Assembly: GCA_945957175.1 (NCBI GenBank)
Contig: CAMFJL010000004.1
Coordinates: 1-64,000 of the forward strand
Length of the DNA stretch: 64,000 nucleotides
Source of the DNA: an uncultured Legionellales bacterium
GTDB lineage: Bacteria > Pseudomonadota > Gammaproteobacteria > UBA1113
Direction of reading: 5' to 3'
A program made the translations under genes and the position numbers. Each line of letters starts with the position of its first letter. Positions within the stretch are counted from its first letter, which is position 1. Shown here in pieces: positions 52,901-60,500 of this stretch. Below the pieces are notes generated by a model, which ran no database searches, was not told the DNA's origin, and saw only the letters and a program-made list of their open reading frames with translations.

Positions 52901-55657
52901 TGATGGCTCAAAGCCACTGCCTAATGCGTTAGAGGAAGATGATTGGGATGGTTCATCAAGATCGGCGCCTTGAAATAGCGCTTTTACTATGTCGTTTATA
53001 TCTAATGTGTCCATATCTCCGTAGACCCCATACACACCAACACCGCTCGATTGACCTTTGAAAGCGCGTGTTTTAGTGTTAGACCTCTGTCCACGTGATC
53101 TTGACTTTGAACCTTTGTTACTAAGACGCATAGCCGAGGCATCTGATGACGAAAATACTTCACTTGGAATAGTTGATTGTCTATTTTCATGAGCTTGAGC
53201 GAGAGCCTTAGTTCTAGAATTCTTTCTACGTGATCTTAACTTTGAGCCTTTGTTGGTGGAGCTCATAACTGAAACATCCGATGACGATGACGCATCAGAG
53301 GATGAGGTCGCTGATGAGGCAGCAGCTGGCGCTACACTATTCCCTTTTGGTGGATGCGTTAAAGCGAGTTGTTGCGCCCGATATGCTTCAAAACTTGTAC
53401 CTCGCTCAGCTGGCGCATCAGACCAACAACTATCATCAGCCCAAATTGAGTGCGCATTAAGCAGATCACCGTGCCGAATATAACGATTCATAAGTTCACG
53501 CCATTCTTTTGGCGATGATGCACCCGCTCTATTTGCATCATTTTCGTTATTGTCATCACCAAAACCACTAATCGTCTGACGATAGGCTTGTACGATTTTA
53601 CCTAGGTGATGTTCATCTTCAAACTCGTACATATAAAGTGCACGAGTCGTGCGTGTTTGTGCAGTATAAAACGCATTAAATGCGGTCACACAAGCCGACT
53701 GCCTAAGCTGGCTTCTCTTATCTTTAGCACATCCTTGTGCACTTTTTGCTGTTAGCGGTTCTGCGGGTAAGAGGGTGTTGGCCTCATGAAAGCTAGGATC
53801 ATGTAATAGATCCCACGTAATGATAGTATCATACTCAAGGCCTTTGATATCCTGAGGCGCCATGACAGGGGTTTTACCCAATAATTTTTTTAATTCCCCG
53901 ACAAGTTCCGGCCGAGTAATAACTGCAACGTTGGCTTTACCTTCTGTAATTTTAATAAGGTCTCGAAGGTATTCACCCGTTGGTAAACGCGCAATGATAT
54001 GTGCATTAGGTGGTATATGAGGCGCTCGTGTTACAGTGGTTTTCTGGCCCTTTGCCTTATGTACACTTGCCGCAGGTATTTTGACTTGAGGTGCCGGCGA
54101 CATGGTCACCCATTTGACAAAACCAACCTTGCTTCTTGCGCGCTGTCCATCTGAACGTTCGAGTACGGGATAGTCTTCTTTATCACTCATTCGCTTATTG
54201 GAGGCAAGCGCCTTGAGCTTTAACGTAACGTTTGATATGTCAAGGATAACGTTAGGTAAACGATAAGAATCCGTAAGAATCGATGGCTCTGCTTTCAGTT
54301 GATGAATCAAATAAGGCCGTATGGATAATCTGAAATGACTGTCTATTTGTTGGTGTGTATCCATGCCATAGACAATGCGTTGTTCATAGGCCGCTTGATG
54401 CATCACCATAGCAGGCACAGGCGGGTAGTCTTGAGCTTCATCAACAGCTATCAACAGATTGTTATCGATCTTACGTAGTGTTTGAAAACATTCAGTTGAG
54501 GGAATGTAAAATTGAGGATCAATAATGCCATCATTTTTTAATTGTTGACAATAATTAATACAAACACTGAAAATATGGGTTCGTTCTTTTAGGGATAGAT
54601 GAGCAAAATAGGATGTAGCAGCACCTTGATTTAAGTAAGCTTGGAGTGATAATCCCACTATCAATAAAAATTCCTGAAAAAGCATGTCCATGTCTACATG
54701 TTTTTCAGTTACTGCACCACCCTTACGTTTTTTTGTTTCTGTGGGTGTGAGCATCAACAAAAGAATTTTTATTTCTTTATCACTAAAAAATCTTTCTTTA
54801 CTTTGAGCTTTACTTAAAAAAGGTTTACCGTGAGTGTCTGGATCAATTCGCTTTAACAGTGATTCATAGTTACAATATTCAATATGGGCCAATGCATCAG
54901 GCGAAAGCTGATTTTCCATAGCGTTTTTCATCTGGTCATGTAAATCTTCAGATTCCGTGACATAAAAGATACTGGGGCCTGTGGTAACTGCCGTGTCAAA
55001 GGAAACTGTTGCACTTGATGCTGCTGAACTGGATGAAGACGTTGAAAAGCTGCTTGAGCTGGAATGAGAGCCACTCGATTGTATTGATGATAACCCAGGC
55101 GCAGCGGCTTCATTGGCCCAAAGCGCTAATCGTGCAGCCATGATAATGGTTTTACCGGAGCCGGGTGGTCCCGTTAAGACTTGCGAGGTTGTCTTGGTCT
55201 TAAGCGCCATTTCTTGAGGACCATCAAGTCGAATATCCGCGCCATTGTAGTAGATGTGCCCTGGATGGGGAGCTGCATCAGCCGCGATCACCACATCATC
55301 GCAGTCACCCTCATCCTCAATAATAGGCAGCAGATCAAGTCCAACAGCAAGCTGATTGAGATCCATGCGTGCTTCGTTGTCAGCTTCGATCTGTCTTTTG
55401 GCTGCGTCATAGTTGTGAGTTGGTAAATGCTTGTAAAAGCATAAGGTGCGGGCACCGGGGTCACCGACTAAGACAAATAACAGGCGTCCGGTACCATCGG
55501 TGCGCATCGACCATACCCGCTCACCTCGGAGTCTAGGGCCATGCAAACACTCAAAATCGCCCTTCAATCTTAATGTGCAAAGTTTATTGGTAGTTGCTGG
55601 ATAATCATTGTGTACATAGCCAGGAACGGCTACAAATTGATATAATGCATGTGCCAT
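49907..55657 (-). CDS. Giant UvrD-like helicase with long ankyrin array
   Basis: A 1916-residue protein. Residues 1-95 look like a RelE/ParE-fold module (GERVWSMRTDGTGRLLFVLV then KHLPTHNYDAAK), a weak call. An SF1 UvrD/Rep-type helicase follows: Walker A LTGPPGSGKTII with Lys169, a Ser-rich insertion at about 192-216, VDEAQDYPP near 405, GMDTHQQID, TDSYRLPN, IKGLEYDTIITWD near 604 and ARTTRALYMYE. A Ser-rich linker leads to ankyrin repeats at about 960-1725: seven double repeats of 72 residues, then 32-33-residue units. A helical C-tail ends the protein. No signal peptide. A host-directed effector or a nucleic-acid defence protein are both possible; function is unknown. Its ribosome site is weak. 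Confidence 0.85.
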   Translation of the reverse strand: MAHALYQFVAVPGYVHNDYPATTNKLCTLRLKGDFECLHGPRLRGERVWSMRTDGTGRLLFVLVGDPGARTLCFYKHLPTHNYDAAKRQIEADNEARMDLNQLAVGLDLLPIIEDEGDCDDVVIAADAAPHPGHIYYNGADIRLDGPQEMALKTKTTSQVLTGPPGSGKTIIMAARLALWANEAAAPGLSSIQSSGSHSSSSSFSTSSSSSAASSATVSFDTAVTTGPSIFYVTESEDLHDQMKNAMENQLSPDALAHIEYCNYESLLKRIDPDTHGKPFLSKAQSKERFFSDKEIKILLLMLTPTETKKRKGGAVTEKHVDMDMLFQEFLLIVGLSLQAYLNQGAATSYFAHLSLKERTHIFSVCINYCQQLKNDGIIDPQFYIPSTECFQTLRKIDNNLLIAVDEAQDYPPVPAMVMHQAAYEQRIVYGMDTHQQIDSHFRLSIRPYLIHQLKAEPSILTDSYRLPNVILDISNVTLKLKALASNKRMSDKEDYPVLERSDGQRARSKVGFVKWVTMSPAPQVKIPAASVHKAKGQKTTVTRAPHIPPNAHIIARLPTGEYLRDLIKITEGKANVAVITRPELVGELKKLLGKTPVMAPQDIKGLEYDTIITWDLLHDPSFHEANTLLPAEPLTAKSAQGCAKDKRSQLRQSACVTAFNAFYTAQTRTTRALYMYEFEDEHHLGKIVQAYRQTISGFGDDNNENDANRAGASSPKEWRELMNRYIRHGDLLNAHSIWADDSCWSDAPAERGTSFEAYRAQQLALTHPPKGNSVAPAAASSATSSSDASSSSDVSVMSSTNKGSKLRSRRKNSRTKALAQAHENRQSTIPSEVFSSSDASAMRLSNKGSKSRSRGQRSNTKTRAFKGQSSGVGVYGVYGDMDTLDINDIVKALFQGADLDEPSQSSSSNALGSGFEPSKKQIEDFFAAVLSASSGFEQGWLVGSLIEKNIALINAVNDNGQTMLHVIAAKLFPAALSMLKRFAGLSKEKGSLDVRDQDGQTALHVAVAVGNVAAVEALLQHGVDVTLTDNKGRTALHIAAAEFGSRGLEMLRHLVRPTKAKGSLDVRDQDGQTALHVAAAAGRVGPVEALFEHGADVTLTDNKGQTALHIAAAKFGFQALDILKCIIGPSRDKGSLDVRDQDGQTALHVAAAGGMAAFMESLLEDGADVTLLDHKGQTALHIAAAKCSPWTSEIFKRFVVIVEEKKFLNVQDQDGRTALHVAVAAKRADFIESLLEHGADVTLLDHQGRTALHIAAASSLFPERIEVLEHIVVAAKAKGILDVRDQDGQTALHVAVAVGNVAAVEALLQHGADVTLTDNKGQTALHIAAAKFGLRGLEMLRCLAGPTKAKGSLNVRDQDGRTALHMATAAGDVAAVEAFLQHGADVTVTDNKGQTALHIAAAEFGLRGLEMLMCLAGPTKAKGSLNVRDQDGQTALHMAVIARKVAIVEVLLKHGADVTLTDNKSQTALHIAAAKFGLWELEMLRCLVRLFKEKNGLDVRDQDGRTALHVAAARDVAVVEVFFNHGADVTLRDNKGRTALHVAAAEDVAVVEALLKHGADVTLRDNKGRTALHVAAAGDVAVVEALLKHGADVTLRDNKGRTALHVAAAAGDVAVVEALLKHGADETLQDNQGQTALYLAISNCTGKGFEIFKLLIAAFKAKGLLDVLANDGQSALHRAIHYSNKRIYRSLLEAGANPYMGFGQSNISTTHLARLLELGVPVTTRASCIDPRLMEALQAKQDMQAPHIDWLDQALNAWLERERLRVLFTELQVALDVKEVQDKTHEAIKHDFNRADVDFNEAVAHLAALPEPELTIFIRGLRFLNKQFTADEQQLSAAVSQLYERLEVQYRRLGAVTQIVSSAAVLSETAAAATSTSATQMPLMTGSSVFFAPDPTASAAPASVQTQTPARCPSR
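50763..52740 (-). repeat. Amplified ankyrin-coding DNA repeats
   Basis: Within the giant gene, about seven units near 216 bp (72 codons, each a 34+38-residue ankyrin pair) run from about 52700 down to 51170, recognisable by the recurring string coding VRDQDGQTALH. A second array at about 50790-51110 has 96-99-bp units coding DNKGRTALHVAAA. Units within each array are nearly identical at the DNA level in places, indicating recent tandem duplication or conversion. Confidence 0.85.
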
Positions 55658-56118
55658 AAATGTTCTAAAACTCTTTTTTCATTATAGTGTTATCGATAAA
55701 ATCATCCCCATGTTTTCAATTAGCTCACATGGCCGAAGGGACTGATGTGAGGATTATATCTTAGATAAATTAAGAGACACTTAACGCTATCGTAAGAACT
55801 ATTTTTTAATTCATTGAGCATTTAATTACTTTATGATATCTGTGATTTTTACCTCATCTTGCCTTAGCAAACGAATGCATTGAGAAGCAAGATCAACAAA
55901 AAAATCAACTCAAATCAGTTAAAATATCCCACGCGATAATACAGCTCGCAAATAGTGACATCATGCTGATGGCATCCACCTCATTCGGTGACTAGCGATA
56001 GCACATTTATGAACTAGACTTATAAGAAGTGAAATGTAAGAGACTGTCTTAAACAGCCTCTACCTGACGCCCTTATAAGCTTATAAGGGTATGAGAATAG
56101 TCAACAAGGAGTCCATTG
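55658..56118. other. 460-bp AT-rich intergenic region
   Basis: Gap between the divergent giant gene and the small secreted-protein gene. Apart from a weak hairpin GAGACTGTCTTAAACAGCCTC at 56040-56060 and the 20-bp palindrome at 56070, I see no coding frame or RNA gene. Confidence 0.5.
56070..56089. promoter_or_regulatory. Perfect 20-bp palindrome upstream of the secreted protein
   Basis: CCCTTATAAGCTTATAAGGG reads identically on both strands and ends 29 bases before the ATG at 56119. A partial copy of its core (CTTATAAG) occurs at about 56019-56026. It could be a dimeric repressor site or form a leader hairpin. Confidence 0.5.
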
Positions 56119-56670
56119 ATGAAACATCTAACCACCTTAGCACTAACCTTATCGTTAGTCGGACTAACCGCCGCCATACCGGTAACAGCGAGTGCAACGA
56201 CCACCGGCACGACGACAGCGCCAGCAGCAGCTAGCACCCAAAAGGCGCCGGCGCATTTGTTATTTATTGTCCGTTCGCATAGTGCGGTGATTACCGAGGC
56301 CGATGGGGTGTATAAACTCACATTGACCGGCTTAGATCCCCAAGTGTTATATTTCAGCGACCGACCACAACGTATTGCAGGTCAAATCAGTACGACATCG
56401 GCGATAAGCAAGTGGAGTAAAGGCCCCGATAGCTTTAAGGCCGACCATCCAAATGCGGTATTTCTACACAGTCCCCTGAGTAGCAATCACACCGGCTTTG
56501 CGAAAGGTGATACAGTAACATTGTCGCATCCTGTTGCGAATGCTGATGGTAGTTGGACATTTAATATCAAAAGCATTGCAGGACAAAGTCGTGTCGGTCA
56601 GTATGATAACGCGGTTTTGTTCGTCGATTCAGCTGATTATTGCTATTCTCCATGCTATATGGGGGGATAG
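56119..56670 (+). CDS. Small secreted protein with FSDRP domain, function unknown
   Basis: A 183-residue protein with a standard signal peptide (LALTLSLVGLTAAIPVTASA) and a Thr/Ala-rich mature start. The central segment VLYFSDRPQRIAGQISTTSA resembles an uncharacterised exported family found in several bacteria in which an FSDRP-R-x-G motif is conserved, followed by a Phe/Asp/Pro-Asn-Ala stretch (here DHPNAVF). The C-terminus has two Cys in DYCYSPCYMGG. AAGGAG lies 7 bases before ATG 56119. A terminator follows. No enzymatic motif is recognised; an extracellular or periplasmic binding role is only a guess. Confidence 0.8.
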   Translation: MKHLTTLALTLSLVGLTAAIPVTASATTTGTTTAPAAASTQKAPAHLLFIVRSHSAVITEADGVYKLTLTGLDPQVLYFSDRPQRIAGQISTTSAISKWSKGPDSFKADHPNAVFLHSPLSSNHTGFAKGDTVTLSHPVANADGSWTFNIKSIAGQSRVGQYDNAVLFVDSADYCYSPCYMGG

Positions 56671-56682
56671 ATAGCATTGGCG

Positions 56683-56715
56683 CCAGGTGAAGGCTGACTG
56701 TTCGCCTTTACCTGG
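56683..56715 (+). terminator. Hairpin terminator after the secreted protein
   Basis: CCAGGTGAAGGC pairs with GCCTTTACCTGG (12 bp with one G-U pair) around a 9-base loop, 13 bp after the stop. The T-tract behind it is poor. Confidence 0.6.
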
Positions 56716-56813
56716 CCTTGCCGGTTTAATTCCCAAAATAGGATCTTATTCATTATTGTCTAGATGCCGTTGGTACAAAAAAACCGGGCAGGTCACGAGC
56801 CCCACCATAGCTC

Positions 56814-57139
56814 TACCTCACACAGAGATTTTCCTGTGCCCTCTTTGAACTGTTGCAAATTTTACAACACTTGCCTCCCTATCTAATTCAATTATATAGC
56901 TGGATATTGCGTTGAACATGGTCATTGCCCTCTTTCTGGGCTACCGAGGAATCCTCGATAGTTCAGAGTTCAGAAAACTCATGCCCCTGATAAAGGTTCT
57001 TAAGATGCAAACTAATATTATCAGTTGAAACATCAAATAGCTGAGCTATTTCTCTTTGGCTTAACCAAACAGTCCCATCAATCGCTCTAAGGCTAATCTC
57101 TGTTACCAATTTAGAGTGGTGACCGAATCTTTTAATAGT
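56814..57139 (-). pseudogene. Degraded RhuM-family fragments (left cluster)
   Basis: On the minus strand 57139-56888 encodes a decayed RhuM-family N-terminal half: GTVWLSQREIAQLFDVSTDN (helix-turn-helix), ISLHLKNLYQ, then after a stop TIEDSSVAQKEGNDHVQRNI and a second stop at the YNLD motif. From 56892 a second fragment in another frame reads IELDREASVVKFATVQ, the equivalent segment of another RhuM copy. No start or C-terminal domain remains. The rest of the 56671-57522 gap holds a terminator and the direct repeats listed separately. Confidence 0.8.
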
Positions 57140-57298
57140 GCAAAAAAATTGAAAGAAGATATTGCAAAGATCCTAGCTAAATTTTAAATTCCCGATAGTT
57201 CCCAAGGTGAGAGTATAAAGTAAAATATAGAACGCCATACCCACACTATTGCTACTGAGCAATTATATATGCTCTGTGAAACTTCCAGTAACTCAGAA

Positions 57299-57364
57299 TC
57301 CGGGCGACCACAAGGGTCGCCCCTACAAGCAGCGCAACAAGTTTTTAATCAATTCGTAATGACC
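57299..57364. repeat. Direct repeat A, left copy (with GGGCGACC palindrome)
   Basis: 66 bp that recur at 62401-62466 with one visible mismatch. The first 25 bp form a REP-like hairpin, GGGCGACCACAAGGGTCGCCC followed by CTACA. The remainder (from GCAGCGCAACAAG to AATTCGTAATGACC) is also conserved. Confidence 0.9.
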
Positions 57365-57485
57365 GCGAGTACTACCGGCTATTGATAAAAAATATGAATA
57401 AATCAATAAGTTATATCTTACGTTACAGTCACATACCCCAAACATACCCCAGATTTCGTGGGATGATTTGACACAGCTTGAGACA
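57365..57485. repeat. Direct repeat B, left copy
   Basis: About 120 bp matching 62741-62864 with scattered mismatches and a small indel. It contains tandem CATACCCCA boxes and a conserved end, GATTTCGTGGGATGATTTGAC. Here it directly abuts repeat A and ends 38 bp from the stop codon of the ankyrin gene; in the right copy A and B are separated by about 275 bp. Confidence 0.85.
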
Positions 57486-57522
57486 ACTTTAGAATGGCCA
57501 GCCAAGTTGCACCGTATAGCTG

Positions 57523-60500
57523 TTACATCAGTGAGGAACACCCGATGCTAGGCTTTGAATCATCTGATAACATACGATGTAAGTCATTAAATAAACTACC
57601 TGAAAGGCTATGACCAAACGAGGCTACTGGTACAGTATGGGCAGTGGTAGCGCTTGTGCTCATGCTGCTTTCAGAATCATTAAGTATAGTTCTTATTGTT
57701 AAGCCTTCGATGATGTCAGGTTCGGTGAGATCGACACGCTTAGCCCAGTCCAACGCGGTGTTTCCACTGCTGTCTGCGTGATTAAGGTCCGTACTTTCCT
57801 GAATCAATAGGCGAATCCTTGATACTATCTTGGTTAACTCGGAAGCATCGGCAGTACTTGCTGCTCCGGCTTGGACTTGGGCTATATTAGCATCCGCTTC
57901 ATGTATTAAAACTTCAACCGCAGGCTTTTTAGCTGTAGCATTAAGTCGCGCCTTTTCATAGGCATATGCAATGATGGCAAGCATCAAGGGACTCAGTTTT
58001 GCTTTTTCAATGACGAGATTAAGCTTTTGTTTTTTTATCGCAAGATGCAAAGCATCTTCAATTGAGCAACCATAGAGATAGGGTGTATATGATGGATCGG
58101 GGTAGGACTGTCCACATGCGCCTTTTTCTAACAGCAAGGCAATAAGTTCATCATTGCCGCTGTTGAGGGCATGATATAAGGGAACATCTTCAAAACGTTG
58201 GTATGGTATACGCCCCAAAGGCGCTGGGTCAGCATGCCTGTCAAGCAATAGTCGCGCAACAGCGGTGTGCTGGTTTTTAACAGCAAGCGTAAGCGCATTA
58301 AGGCTATAAGGAAAGATGTTTGGGGATACGCCTGCGTCGAGTAATCGTTGCACTGTTGCAATATCGCCATGGTAGGATGCATTGAGTAATGCTTCGGAAG
58401 CCGTTATCGACCACTGCGGTTCATTTATCATATCAATATGCTGGTTTATTTCAGCGAGGAATCGTGTAACACGCGTTGATTTTTCTGCCACGGTTTCACC
58501 GTCAGAACATCTTAGACGAAGGTTCACAGGATATCGACTTAACCCCCAGGGTAAAGACATTATCCAAATAGCCTCAGTTGTTGGTATCACTGTATTGTCG
58601 AGACTTTCCTCCTGGGTTATAGGAGGATTTTGATTGATAGCCTCTTTCGCCTCATTCATGATGGGATACGAGTAACCGGATTCATTATCGTCAGCTTCAC
58701 ACGAAGGATTGCACCGTGTCAGTACACCACTCCATGTTAACGGTGTTTCACCGTTATTATTTTGCGTATTCATATCGGCACCATGCAACAAGAGCTGGGC
58801 AATAATAGGATTGTCATAAGCATCAAGGTAATATTCGCCACACGCGTAAGCTTTGATGGCATGGTGTAATGCAGTGTTGCCGTCGTTATCTTTAAGGCTC
58901 AAATCGGTACCTGCTTCAATCAATTGGCAAATCAATGAAATGCTTGTCTCTTTACTTTGGATAGCTAGCATTAGCGGGGTGAGACCATATCGGTCTTGAA
59001 GATTTAGGTTGGTATGTTGAATGAGTGTGTTAAGAACCCGAGCATCATATAATTCCAGCATAATCGCCCAGTGTAATGCCGTGTTACCGCTATTATCTTG
59101 GTGATTGAAGTCAGTCTCTTCCGTATGTAATGCGTGAAGAGAATCCCAAGGATTATTCAGCAATTGTTTATAGTGTGCCTTTATAGAAGCGCTATCATGA
59201 CAACGGTTCTTCTCATACCGATCATACCGAGCTTGACTTAGTTGACAATCGTAGTTAATCATCTCAGTTATCAAGGGGCTCACTTTACCCTTGCTTATCA
59301 ATATATCAAGCTTTCCCCTGTTTCGAGCTAAATCCCAGGTATTGTGAATACCCCATTGGTATAGTGCATCATAAGTTGCGGTTGGAGCTTCTTGTGGATA
59401 GATGCTAGCGCCTTGCTGTAACAGCAAATGCACCATATTATCGTCATTATTGGCTATAGCAATATACATAGGTGAGAGAAGCTTTAAGTTTGACAAGGCT
59501 TTAGGTTCTGTCGGTGCGCCAGCCCAAAGCAATACTCGTACAGCTTCGAGATGTCCTGCTCTGACAGCTTCCGATAACGCCGTCACCGCAACAGATGTCG
59601 CGTTATTATTGTTGATGATCATACCGGCTTTGAGTAGACGAATCACGACTTTAAAGTGACCTTGCTCCGCTGCTAATTTGAGACCATCGAGGTGAAGAGG
59701 AAAGCCTCGTTTAATGAATGCATTAACTAATCCTAAATGACCATGTTGACAAGCGGTTAAGAAGAGCGATATTTTCTCGCACTTGTCATAGCAAAGATAA
59801 AGTGCTTTATTTAGCAACCATTCAGTAACCTCAGGATTCGCATCAGGTGTATAAATAATATGGAAGAGAAGCTCCGCGCTATCTTGCCAAAGGAATAACT
59901 CTCGTGGGGTCACTGTCGCTGAATCCTGCACTCCTCTGCGCTGCGCATCATACGCATAGATGTTCAAATTCAGCTTCTCAAGCAAGTCGGGTGGATAAGA
60001 GTATTGGCGTAATGCTTGCTGATTCCATAAGACTATCCCTGCGTAACTAAAGTCGGATTCGATAAATGTCATAACTTGCTTCAAGGTAAGGGCGAGCGCA
60101 TCGGTCCATTGTAGTACTGGGGTGGTCATCGCATGTAAAAATAGTCGATTGACTTGATATACATCTAAGGTGATAACGTCGTCTTGGGGCTGTTGTGTTG
60201 ATGCAGATGCGTCAGTGATGATTGCGTGTGCTTTCTGGATTTGGATCAATATACCATCTAGTTGTGTCGGACTTAATTCAATCACGCGCGATTCATCTGA
60301 TTTTATTTGCGTATGATTGCGTTTACTGGTTTCCGTTAAGATACTGTATTTCATGGCAAGTAACTCGTGTGGCAACCAGGGGCGTTTCATATGAATATCG
60401 AGTGTTGCTGTTACAATCTGACTATCAGGAGCAATAACTTTATAGGTAACTTGACCATTTTGTGTTGCTTCAAAGTATATTTTCCCACGCTCTATGGCAT

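Noticed and set aside
57523-57541. Canonical CaaX prenylation box on the giant ankyrin protein
   Set aside because: The Cys is fifth from the end (CSSLM), not fourth. Kept only as a speculative extended motif in the findings.
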